From positions 62,001 to 126,000 of the forward strand of contig JAPJBO010000320.1 of NCBI GenBank assembly GCA_030068145.1: a stretch of DNA of 64,000 bases, read 5' to 3'. Below the pieces are notes generated by a model. It was not told where the DNA came from and did not search any database. It saw only the letters and a program-made list of their open reading frames with translations. Shown in pieces: positions 13,412 through 22,149 of the stretch. The position numbers and the translations under genes are program-made. Position 1 is the first letter of the stretch. The number at the start of each line of letters is the position of its first letter. The stretch comes from Diplonema papillatum (Eukaryota; Euglenozoa; Diplonemea; Diplonemida; Diplonemidae).

Positions 13412-13424
13412 CAAGATTCTTAAA

Positions 13425-13685
13425 TGAAAGAGATGGCCATTCGCTAAAATCCGTGGGTTTAGAGTCTTCAGGTGACTTTCAGCGAAAGAAGTTTACGTGC
13501 TTCCTAAATGGTAGGGGTGTCCACATTTTCTGTGCAACTGCAAGATAGTTTTGGTGCAACCGTTCCTTCATGGTTCGCTCTTCTTGACGATGCAAGACTT
13601 TTGCACACTAAAGATGGCGAGACCGTGATGTGGAACGTGTACGACTACGGCACCATGAGCCTCGAGTACACGTAAATTTTGGCCA
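13425..13685. other. Spacer with motif relative
   Basis: 13430-13500 reads AATGAAAGAGATGG ... TTTAGAGTCTTCAGGTGAC, a distant relative of the dispersed motif. A near-copy is at 14280-14370. No gene is seen. Confidence 0.4.
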
Positions 13686-13689
13686 TTTG

Positions 13690-13975
13690 ACCGCAGTTTC
13701 GCCCGTTGCCGGGTCTCTGAAATTGCTCCAATCGACCAGCTTCGCGTTGAGGAACGCGGTGGCGGCGAAGCTGAGGATGACGTACGACCGCCGCGCTTCG
13801 GGCGGGGAGAGCAGGAGCCCGGCTGCCTTCCCTTTGCCGCGGGCCGACAACACGGGCAGCCCGTCGACGGCGGCGGCGAGGAGCCCGCTCTTGTTCAGCG
13901 CCGGCAGGTGCACGGCCAGCGCAGTCCGCCACAGGTTCCACGATCCCATGGTGGGGGTTTTCCGTCATGGGTTCT
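13690..13975 (-). pseudogene. Partial IDO exon 1 copy
   Basis: The minus strand repeats the first third of IDO exon 1: MTENPHHGIVEPVADC, then LAVHLPALNKSGLLAAA, GLPVLSARGKGKAAG and ARRSYVILSFAATAFL. About 30 bp are deleted after VADC, removing LPGPFAAW and breaking the frame. Homology ends just after KLVDWSNFRDPA. It lies upstream of the functional exon on the same strand. Confidence 0.78.
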
Positions 13976-14094
13976 TTTTGGCTCCATCTGGAACTGCAAG
14001 TATGTAGTAGTAGTATGTGTCGTCTGCCGAAGCAGCCGGAGACAGCAGGCGCAGGGGGCAGGTCTTGCTTTACAATTCTCTTCTTCATGGAGAC

Positions 14095-14215
14095 CCGCCC
14101 CTGGCAATCCCGACTGTCCAATCGCTGTCGAGAAAGGTTTGTGCCCTATAGTGATGAGGTGGTTGACCAGGCCCCCACGAAGCCTTATACACAACACGGC
14201 TACAACACGAGGATG
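14095..14215 (+). repeat. Dispersed repeat with inverted partner
   Basis: The block AATCCCGACTGTCCAATC ... CCCTATAGTGATGAGGTGGT is matched in reverse complement at 53990-54120. No coding content is recognised. Confidence 0.6.
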
Positions 14216-14644
14216 CAGCCCTGCTTTGGTGTGCACTCAGCCATCACAGGGCCTGGAACTGCAAAAACAAAGATTTTGTAATGAAAGAGAGATGAAAATT
14301 CGCAAATTCGCTATATTCCGTGGTTTTAGAGTCTTCGCAACCCCTGACTTTCAGTGAAAGGGATTTACGTGTTTCCTGAATGGTAGTGGTGATGGTCGTA
14401 AGATCGTTTTGGTGCAACTGTTGTGACAACGGGTTTCATCGGACACGCGGATGAGCTTCGTTTCTTCACCGCCGCAGGTTCCCCCTTTCCCCCTTGCCCT
14501 TGGAGGTCTGCTTGGCTGCCTTCGGGTTGTGCTGCCGTGTGTCGCTGTGGTAGTATCGCTTTTGGACCCTTCTTCGACTTCGCACGGTCCCAACATCTTG
14601 GTGTTCGACTCGCGGTTAGTCTGCGACACTGTACGACACCTGTG

Positions 14645-14880
14645 AGCTGGTCCGTCCCTATCTCTTGAAACTGCATCAAAGTGCCTGCCGCTGTTTCTCA
14701 CAGTGAAGCACGGTCCACCGCGGTCTATCAGGTCCATCCCTAGTCCCTAGAGCTGCATCGAATTGCCCGGTGCTGTATTCTTCGGTCTATCGCGGTCTAT
14801 CAAGAGGGGATGGACCGGCTCATACCTGGTGGCTAATGCAGACCATCGCTACAGATAATCTGCATTCGAACCTCAACCTA
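14645..14880 (+). repeat. Dispersed GGTCTATCA repeat, copy 1
   Basis: It contains CTTGAAACTGCATC, CGGTCTATCAGGTCCATC, CTAGAGCTGCATCGAATTGC and GGTCTATCAAGAGGGGATGG. Copies of most of the block occur at 30525-30660, 52785-52975 and 59595-59775. The following piece, CTAATGCAGACCATCGCTAC, recurs at 15660, 21735 and 49195. Confidence 0.7.
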
Positions 14881-15060
14881 TCACAGGCTGGGTCTGGTCA
14901 GCAGCAAGACCGGCAGCGACCACAGAGCAAAGCCCAACCACGCCTTGAGGAGAACACGCGAAAGTGCAGCAAACTCCACCCCGGAACGCGGACGGCCCCG
15001 CCAATTCCGCCGTCGCCAGCAAGGAAGGCATCAGCGCCGGTAAGGCGAAGACGAGAGACG
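14880..15060 (+). repeat. Repeat element arm left of LSU fragment
   Basis: It starts CTATCACAGGCTGGGTCTGG and continues through GACCGGCAGCGACCACAGAG to GCGAAGACGAGAGACGACG. The same sequence resumes at 15279 on the other side of the LSU rRNA fragment and runs on there, so the rRNA piece is embedded in or bracketed by this element. Confidence 0.7.
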
Positions 15061-15065
15061 ACGTA

Positions 15066-15279
15066 CCTACCCGTCTTGAAACACGGACCAAGGAGTCTAA
15101 GGTGTGCGAGGCTTAGGGTGTCAAACCCACAAGCCGCACTGAAAGGGAGATGTGCAAATCCTTGAGGACGCAGCACAGCCCGACCCTGATTTACTGGAAA
15201 GGGATTTGAGGTTAAGTACACTTGTTGGGACCCGAAAGATGGTGAACTATGTCTGGATAGGACGAAGCCGGGGGAAACT
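15066..15279 (+). rRNA. LSU (28S-type) rRNA fragment, degenerate
   Basis: The sequence reads CCCGTCTTGAAACACGGACC then AAGGAGTCTAA at its start. At its end it has GGGACCCGAAAGATGGTGAA, CTATGTCTGGATAGG and GAAGCCGGGGGAAAC. These are universally conserved eukaryotic LSU segments near the start of domain II, in the right order and at a plausible spacing. It is only about 210 nt and is bracketed by repeat, so it is a pseudogene fragment and not part of an rDNA unit. Confidence 0.85.
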
Positions 15280-15725
15280 ATCACAGGTTGGGTCTGGTCA
15301 GCAGCGAGACCGGCAGCGACCACAGAGCAAAGCCCAACCACGCCTCGAGGAGAACACGCGAAAGTGCAGCAAACCACACCCCGGAACGCGGACGGGCGGG
15401 CGCCGGCACCGGCCCCGCCAATGACGCCGTCGCTAGCAAGGAAGGCATCAGCGCCGGTAAAGCGAAGACGAGAGACGACGACCCCCCAACGGAAGAAGAA
15501 GTGCCCAGCGCCGCCCGTACAGGCGAAGGCAAAGGCCGCCGAAGCATGCAAACCGGCAAGGAAGGGAAAATCGCAAAACGACTGCGCGAGGACGATGATT
15601 CGAATGAGTGCAAACGCCAGAAGCACGACACGGTACGATCGAAGAGGCAGTCATCCAGTGGCTAATGCAGGCCATCGCTACAAATATTCTGCATTCTAAC
15701 ATCAAACTATCACGGGCTGGCACAG
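15279..15725 (+). repeat. Repeat element arm right of LSU fragment
   Basis: After repeating the left arm it continues with an open frame (15288-15665) rich in charged residues (KRLREDDDSNECKRQKHD). It ends near CAGTCATCCAGTGGCTAATG and tandem CTATCACAGGCTGG. An inverted copy of 15430-15660 is at 36060-36270. The frame may be a remnant of an element-encoded basic protein; no domain is recognised. Confidence 0.6.
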
Positions 15726-15839
15726 GCTATCACAGGCTGGGTCTGGTCAGCAGGGCAGCACATAAACGCGGCTTATCATGCAAGCATGAACGGGGGAAGG
15801 CACGAAAACGGGATGGAAAAAGATCCGGGAGGAGTGGGG

Positions 15840-16160
15840 AACGCCCTGCTAATTATTTTTTTTTCTCTCTCTCTATCTCTCTCTCTCTCTCGCTCTTGCA
15901 AATGCGGTCCGAAGAAGGTCGGGATGCAAAGCAGAGTAGATATTAGGGGAAGAAAAATGAAGAAACCCGGGGGGGGGAGAAAAGAAAAGCCGGGAAGGAA
16001 TGTTAGAAAGGAGAAGGATGGTGAGACAGAGAAAAAAAAAAAAGAGAAAAAAAAAAGAAAAGCGGAAAGGAGGAAAAAAAAAAAGAAAAAAAAAAAAAAG
16101 AGAGAGAGTGAGAGAGAGAGAGAGAGAAAAAAAAAGAAAAAGAAAAAAAACCCCTCCCAG
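15840..16160. other. Purine-strand tract with poly-A/GA runs
   Basis: From 15945 to 16160 the plus strand is almost entirely purine: A runs, GAGAGA blocks and G runs. It is preceded by a CT-rich stretch at 15860-15898. This mirror composition could form triplex (H-DNA). Apparent frames here are composition artefacts. Confidence 0.8.
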
Positions 16161-16229
16161 GAACAGGTAAGTAAACTGCAGTTTAGTGTCTCGTGTGCGT
16201 GAGGGTGCGTGTGTTGTGTGTTTAGTGTT

Positions 16230-16990
16230 TTTTTTTTTTTTTTTTTCAATTTTTTTAAGTGAAAGGTTTTTGTGGCGCAAAGTGGGAGTCGCTCAGGAGT
16301 ACCCGAGTGTGGGAAGAAGGTGAAAGAAAAAGGATAGGTCAGGAAGCACTCGAACATTTTTTTCCACCACTCTGGGCCAGATGCGAGAGGTTTAGAGTGG
16401 AAGTTCGCTTAGGGGTCCGGGGTTTTATAGTCTCCGGGTGGCTATTGTCGCAACAGGAACCCTTAAGACACGTCTACCAGAGTGCGTATCGTATCTGCGA
16501 TAGTGGCAGTACGTGTGCTTGCGCGTGTGGCTCTGCTGTCTGTTGCCGACTATTCGACTTGCTCTGCTTTAGTCTTTCGGCTCAAAGGGGTTGGAAAGGT
16601 TTCGTAACGCAGCTATGCACGGCAGCAATCATATTGAAGGTCCGGTGATCTCCGTATGTTTTTCTTGCCGCATTCCCCGACAGGTTCTGCTGGCACAGAA
16701 AGCTTCGTTTAACTTTTCGCCGAGCTTTTAATCATTAAGAAAGAAGCAAGCGTGTCCAGCATGGCGGGGGTGGCTAGCGTTGTTCGAGAGCTTCCTTCCA
16801 AGTGGCGTAGAACAAAAGAAAGTAAAGAACAGGGTGGGCCGACACCAATTGTAGCGTTTAATACGGTTTGAAGGTTCGGTGTTCCAGCGTCTCCGGTTGA
16901 CCGCTTGATTGATTGTGCGTGCCGGTTGATCGTTTCCAACTTGTATTTGCCCTGTGTCATTTTCAGGACGGATTCAGATCAACCACCAAA
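16230..16990. other. Repeat remnants, no gene
   Basis: It contains a T18 run (16228-16247) and a copy of the dispersed motif at 16395. That copy is followed by GTGCGTATCGTATCTGCGAT, also seen near 11005, 36350 and 59540. At 16905-16990 there is a fragment of the family best seen at 52200-52365. No coding frame is supported. Confidence 0.5.
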
Positions 16991-17007
16991 ACACGCTGTC
17001 TTCGTCC

Positions 17008-17200
17008 TTTTAGAGTTAAAGTTCGCTTGAAATTCCGGGTGTTTAGGGTCTCCGTGTGACCGTTCATGAATGGGTTCTCTTAGAGCAAGAAGGGGCTACA
17101 TGCTTACGGGTTGTATATTTGGTGCATGCTTTCGTTATGGTGGGATATATTTTTAGCGTGCACAATACATTGAAGGGCAAACCCACAAGATTGTTTCAAA
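17008..17200 (+). repeat. Partial copy of the 260-bp dispersed repeat
   Basis: From GAGTTAAAGTTCGCTTGAAA through GTGTGACCGTTCATGAATGG to ACGGGTTGTATATT it matches 31465-31575 closely, then diverges. Confidence 0.7.
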
Positions 17201-18240
17201 TGGTGTCTGCTCACCCAAGAAGGGAAAGGTGTGTGTATAAAGCGGGAATTTTGGAGGCAGCTCGCACCACCTCCAAGAGAGGATGCCTTCCTTTCACTTT
17301 TTTTTTTTCTTTCTTCTCTCCCAGGGCATTAGCTTGGTCTCCGGCCCATTTTCCAAATTTGGACCGCTGCGCAGGGGATACAGAAGCTAATCCCCTGCCT
17401 CCCCCACCCTCCATTCCTCGTACACCTTCTTTTGTTCTCGTATGTACAACCCGCGTGGGCGTGGATCTTGTGCGCTTTTGTTTTCCTCGTTTTTTCTTCC
17501 CCCCCGCCCACATCTAATTTTTCAACTGGTCTGGGAAGACGGAGGCGTCAGCATGCCTGTGCTACAGTGCGCCTCCATGGGGGGGTTCGAGTTATTATTT
17601 TGTTGTTGTTTTCCCTCCTTTGGTACTCTTGTTGCATTTTCTTCGTGGTAAAGCTTTTTTATTTTTGTTGGTCAATGTTAACCTTTTTTTTTTTTTTTGC
17701 GTTTCCCCCTCCCCTTTTTCCCCTGCGTTTAACCGATTGCCTTTCAGAAGGCAGCCGAATTGGTGATCCCTTCCCTTTTATTTTCTTCTTCGAGTGAAAG
17801 TTCGCTTAAAACTCCGGGGGTAGGTTTAACGTCTCCCGGGGGGGAAATGTTTGGGGTTGAAGAGCGCGTGGTGCTTGCACCACCGAGGCCAGGTTATTTA
17901 ACCGCGGATTTAGTGAAGGATTGTTCAGGAAACGGTCGTGAGCGAAACCCGACCAGGTAGGAGTAGGGGGGGGGGTGCCTCTCTTTTAGTCGGAACGCGT
18001 CGAAAAAGTGGTGCTTACGCGAGCAGAGAGTGTTGAGTGGGTTACCCTTGTTGTCGTTCGTTGGGTTATTTTCCGGCTATTTTTTTCCATATGCCCTTCC
18101 CATACAGTACGGCCCTCCTCAGCATGGCGATGCGTGATTGTGAGAGCAAAGCCACACCTCCACGGGGTTCGTCAAGAGCAGCCAGAGGCAGGGGACATAT
18201 CTATGTACCTACGTGCATAAGATGGATGAATAATTCGGGT
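17200..18240. other. Low-complexity spacer with repeat scraps
   Basis: 17325-17375 (GGCATTAGCTTGGTCTCCGG, TTTTCCAAATTTGGACCG) is shared with 32255-32310 and partly with 55430-55470. A motif copy lies at 17790. T- and C-rich stretches fill much of the rest. I see no supported gene. Confidence 0.45.
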
Positions 18241-18420
18241 TTTGGCGGTATCCAATCTTAATCAAGGGGGGTATCCATCTTAAACACGGGGGCACTGTAC
18301 TACAGTGTAGTACTTTGCACAGGGGTACGTCACCCCCGTGTTTAAGATTGATTGGCATTCTCGCCCGTTATCCATCTTAATCAAGGGGGTTTGGCTATCC
18401 ATCTTATGCACGGGGGGGGT
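18240..18420. repeat. Inverted repeats with CCATCTTAA and CACGGGGG
   Basis: Phrases of the form TATCCATCTTAATCAAGGGGG alternate with their inverses (CCCCCGTGTTTAAGATTG). The short palindrome TGTACTACAGTGTAGTAC lies at 18296-18313. The arrangement is that of nested or tandem hairpin elements. Confidence 0.65.
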
Positions 18421-18499
18421 AGGTATTAGAATTATAGTTCGCTTGAAAGTCCGGGATTCTAGAGTCTCCGGGTGACGTTCGTCGAATGGGTTCTTTTAA

Positions 18500-18705
18500 G
18501 GTGAATTTCCCCTATATCCCACCACTTCAAATTTTGTTCCCTTATATCCCAATGGGACAACAAATTGTGTTCCCTTATATCCCAATGGGATTACCTTGGG
18601 CAAGGCAATCCCATTGGGATATAAGGGAACAAAATTTGTTGGTTGGGATATAAGGGAACAAAATTTGTTGTCCCATTGGGATATAAGGGAACAAAATTTG
18701 TGGTC
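18500..18705. repeat. Long hairpin of CTTATATCCCAATGGGA units
   Basis: TTCCCTTATATCCCAATGGG occurs in forward orientation about 18533-18598, and its complement CCCATTGGGATATAAGGGAA at 18607-18695. The centre is GGGATTACCTTGGGCAAGGC. A second, shorter hairpin of the same family lies at 20290-20370. It resembles a MITE or foldback element. Confidence 0.8.
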
Positions 18706-18802
18706 ATGACGATTTTTGGGGGACCCCTTTAAAAAATTTTACTATTCGGGGACGTTTGGTGCCGTTGAAACAAAAAAATTCCAATTCTGAGGCTGCGTTT
18801 AC

Positions 18803-18930
18803 CTCCAAAATGAGGTTTCAATTTCTCAAATTTTACTGCCACTTCGGCCCTTGTGGTCATGCGGCCAGAGGAAGAGGAAGCAACCGTCGTAACAAGATTG
18901 GCAGCAGGACCAGCACCAGCAATTTCAATC
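18803..18930 (-). CDS. Possible isolated exon, product unknown
   Basis: A 128-bp open block lies between a plausible acceptor (TGCTTCCAG) and donor (GGAG then GTAAAC). It reads IEIAGAGPAANLVTTVASSS, then a basic stretch ending FEKLKPHFG. Codon usage looks ordinary, with no repeats inside. Flanking exons were not found and I do not recognise the family. The GTAA donor and clean frame are the only support. Confidence 0.3.
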
Positions 18931-19310
18931 CTGGAAGCAGTCAGCACATGTTTAGCACTGCCCTACTTCGCATCCGGTTGCGCTGCAGCTTCTTGCATGT
19001 TGCGTGTTTTACGTTACGGATAAATTGGCCGATTTTTTCCATCTGCATGAGCCCCGCGTGCTCGTGCACCCGTATCCTTTTTTACACTCTGCTCAACGAC
19101 GCCTTTTCTTTTCGGGAGGGCAAAGAGGGAAGGGAGGGGTAATATTGCATCGTCCTGCGTAAAGTCATCTGCACCATGATCGACGGAATTCGCTCTCTAA
19201 GTACGGAGTCAAGTCTCGTCTGTATACGCGATGCGGTTTACCGAAGCCATCGAGCGCCACGGCCAGGGATGGATACGTTTACTCGCTGATCGATGCTACG
19301 GCAGTTCCGC

Positions 19311-19715
19311 AAACCCACTATGCAGCCTGAGTTCAGCCCCGCGCATCTACGCTCACAAGGCAACCCATGATCACTTCGGTGTGAGGGATCAGTCCTGACC
19401 GAGCCTAATGCCTGCCGGGCGCCTGCTCCGTTGCGGTGTTTGCTTTTCTAACCAATGCGTTCCACGTCTGAAGGGTCCTTGCGTTAAGTTCGCGCCTTCT
19501 GTGGGTATACAGACTTGATCACGACTTTTGGAAACGAAGCTTACTCTTGAGATCCGGTGTGGAGGGCCATTGTTACCTGACAAAACCCACTCATGCAGCC
19601 TGAGTTCAGCCCCGCGCATCTACGCTCACAAGGCAACCCGTGATCACTTCGGTGTGAGGGATCAGACCTGACCGAGCCTATTGCCTGCCGGGCGCCTGCT
19701 CCGTTGCGGTGTTTT
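19311..19715 (+). repeat. Two direct copies of a 135-bp segment
   Basis: 19311-19443 and 19577-19713 share AGTTCAGCCCCGCGCATCTA, GATCACTTCGGTGTGAGGGA and GGGCGCCTGCTCCGTTGCGG with a few substitutions. Unrelated DNA lies between them. Confidence 0.8.
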
Positions 19716-20039
19716 GAAAACTTGGTAACTTTGTGCTCAGCGGTCCTACGAATCATGTTCCACATCCTGTGATTCGTACTTCTAGTCCGGCTGACCCAGA
19801 GTCCGACCAGCCTGGACTGCCTGACCAGGCCAAGCCCTGGCGGTTGGTGCTGCAAGATCAACAGGAAGGGTGGGTCTTCTAGGTCCTTGGTTTCTTTCAA
19901 TGGGAAGAACGGGAACAAAATTAGTTACCCAATGAACAGATGCAGAACCTGTCCTGCTGTAGGAAGGTACAAGGTTGTTAAAAGTCCACACGAATCACAG
20001 GAGGTAGGACATGATTCATGGATTAAGTTTGAGACTGGT

Positions 20040-20280
20040 CAGGCTCCAGCCTCCAGCCTGCCAAGCTTGTCGGACTGTCTGGTCTGTCCAGGCTGTCCGG
20101 GCTGTCTGGTCAGTCCGGGCTGGTCGGACTGACTGGTCTGGTCAGGCTGTCCAGGCTGTCTGGTTTGTCCAGGCTGGTCGGACTGTCTGGTCAGTCCGGG
20201 CTGGTTGGACTGACCGGTCTGGTCAGGCTGTCCAGGCGGCTGTCCAGGATGTCCAGGCTGTCTGGTCTGTCTGGTGGCCA
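20040..20280. repeat. CTGTCTGGTC/TCCAGGCTG minisatellite
   Basis: Imperfect units combining GGCTGTCTGGTCTGTCCA and GGTCGGACTGACTGGTC run across about 240 bp. A short inverted relative lies at 19795-19850 (CCAGCCTGGACTGCCTGACC). Confidence 0.8.
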
Positions 20281-20289
20281 GGTTCTGTG

Positions 20290-20372
20290 GTCAACAAATT
20301 TTGTTCCCTTATATCCCAATGGGATTGCCTTGCCCAAGTGTTTTCAAGTGTTGGGATATAAGGGAATTACAC
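20290..20372. repeat. Short hairpin of the TATATCCCAATGGG family
   Basis: TTCCCTTATATCCCAATGGG faces TTGGGATATAAGGGAA across a loop with GCCCAAGTGTTTTCAAG. It is related to 18500-18705. Confidence 0.7.
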
Positions 20373-20567
20373 CTTCTTTTAAAGCTAATACGTACTGGGT
20401 GGGTTTGGGGGGGCATGCATGGCTTCTTTCGTGTACACTTTACTTGCTTGCTTTGGCAAGTCAGGTTCGTAACAATTTGTGCCCGACACCAAGATCTCAC
20501 CAGGTTCGGGGAGTGTTCTTGGGCTCCCCACGTCTTACAATTGTTGACCGAGAGAAAAGTCGTTATT

Positions 20568-20628
20568 TTGCACGAGGGTTTTCCGGATTGCCACCAGAGC
20601 CTGTAGGCAATCTGGAAAACCGAGTGCA
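20568..20628. repeat. Imperfect 22-bp hairpin
   Basis: The arm GGGTTTTCCGGATTGCC pairs with GGCAATCTGGAAAACC across an 18-nt loop. No flanking T run on either strand suggests a pol III terminator. Confidence 0.6.
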
Positions 20629-20639
20629 AGAAAAACGAC

Positions 20640-21500
20640 GTCCTCGAGGTAAGAAGATAGTTTTACTGCCAATCCGCTGACTTGTATGCATCACGAGAGG
20701 CTTTCACGCAGACCCGGTGCAAGGGCTATTCCAGGAACCCTTCCAAGTCGGCCTTCTTCCGATAAATAATGCTCCAAACCCCAAAGATGCCTGCAAACGT
20801 AGCCTGGTAAAAGTAGCCTAAGAGTGATGCAGATCAGTGGATCAAAACAGTAAAAAGGGGTATTTTCCGAGGATGGAGCGCCAGAACTTTTCTAAGTTTC
20901 GCTCTAACGAGCACTCCCATGTTTCGGAGAGAAAAAAATGGTTCGCTTGAAGCCCGGATTATTTGAAGTCACCGGGTGACCTTTGTCACCTGAAAACTTC
21001 AGAAATCCCAGTTTTTTCTTCTTCAAAATGTTGCAGGGGACAAAGTAAGTTAGGCTTTTTTTACTAGCTCCCCTGGGTTACCCAGTTTTTGCCGTCAGAT
21101 CTAAAGGGGGGGGGTCGAATAATAACAGTTATTTGACACACGTCTGGTTGTCTAAAAACACCACCACTATTTGATCCTGCTACTGTTCGGCTACCCGGAA
21201 CTTTTTTTATCATTCGACAAATCGAATAACAACACTCTCCATCACCTTTGGTCAGTTGACGCTGGTCGTTCGTTGGTGCTTCGTTTACCAGTGCAAGCCC
21301 AACTCCGGAAATGCCTTTTCAAAGTTAACGACGTTAACAACGTTGTTGTTCGACAGCTGGTTGTAGCCAAAAAACTCGGCTTTTCCGAAAAATTGGGAAA
21401 CCGGGCCAAATCGCAATCCCTGAGAATTTTCATTTTATGTCTTTTTTCTGTTTGAGACTCCGGAATGCCGGGGCTGGGGGGGTTGGGTGGGAAAATGCGA
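20640..21500. other. Spacer with repeat fragments
   Basis: 20940-21000 carries a diverged dispersed-motif copy. 21235-21320 (CATCACCTTTGGTCAGTTGACGC) resembles 1905-1940 inverted. No gene is recognised. Confidence 0.4.
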
Positions 21501-21504
21501 GATA

Positions 21505-21680
21505 GTGCATGAAATGGTATGTGCTCAACAACACACTGTGGCCTTTGCGCCGTGAATCGGGTCCTCGAAGCCACGGACATGCTGGGCGGACCATCATCAG
21601 CGCGGAACCTGAGTCGCTACCGAACAGGAAACAGCGGTGTAAGTCAGGTTGTCAGGCGGCTGTTCCACGAAGAGGGGGGA
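21505..21680 (+). repeat. Dispersed CATCAGCGCGGAACCTG repeat, copy 1
   Basis: The block GTGCTCAACA ... AGCCACGGACA ... CATCATCAGCGCGGAACCTG ... TGTCAGGCGGCTGTT also occurs at 28410-28570 and 37800-37965, all in the same orientation. Confidence 0.75.
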
Positions 21681-21793
21681 ATGTCGTTTTGCGACGTCAT
21701 AACGTGTCAAATCGAAGAGGTGGTCACCCTCGTGACTAATGCAGACCACTCGCTACAGATATTCTGCATTTTAACCTCAACAAATCGTGCCTA

Positions 21794-22145
21794 CACGATG
21801 AACTCCAGCAACTTTTGCTCGAGTGAAACCAGACTCTCCAAAAGCGGGTGTGCCACACCCGCAAGTAGGGTGTGAAATAGGGTGTGCACACCCTATTTCC
21901 GGGTGTGGTCACACCCGCACTTGAGGCCGGACTTTAGCTCGAGCAAAAGTTGCTGGATTTCACCGTGCAATAGAGTGTGCACACCCTATTTCCGGGTGTG
22001 GTCACACCCGCACTTGAAGCCGGACTTTAGCTCGAGCAAAAGTTGCTGGAGTTCACCGTGCAATAGAGTGTGCACACCCTATTTCCGGGTGTCGCACTTG
22101 AGGCCGGACTTTAGCTCGAGAAGAAAGTTGCTGGAGTTCACCGTG
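21794..22145. mobile_element. MITE-like array with CACGGTGA ends
   Basis: The left end CACGATGAACTCCAGCAACT and the right end, read on the other strand as CACGGTGAACTCCAGCAACT, form terminal inverted repeats of about 30 bp. Inside, a roughly 97-bp unit is repeated. It contains GGGTGTGGTCACACCC, AGTGTGCACACCCTATTTCC and another right end, TTGCTGGAGTTCACCGTG. It looks like nested or tandemly amplified copies of one element. A single copy with related ends is at 40393-40566. Confidence 0.7.
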
Positions 22146-22149
22146 CAAC

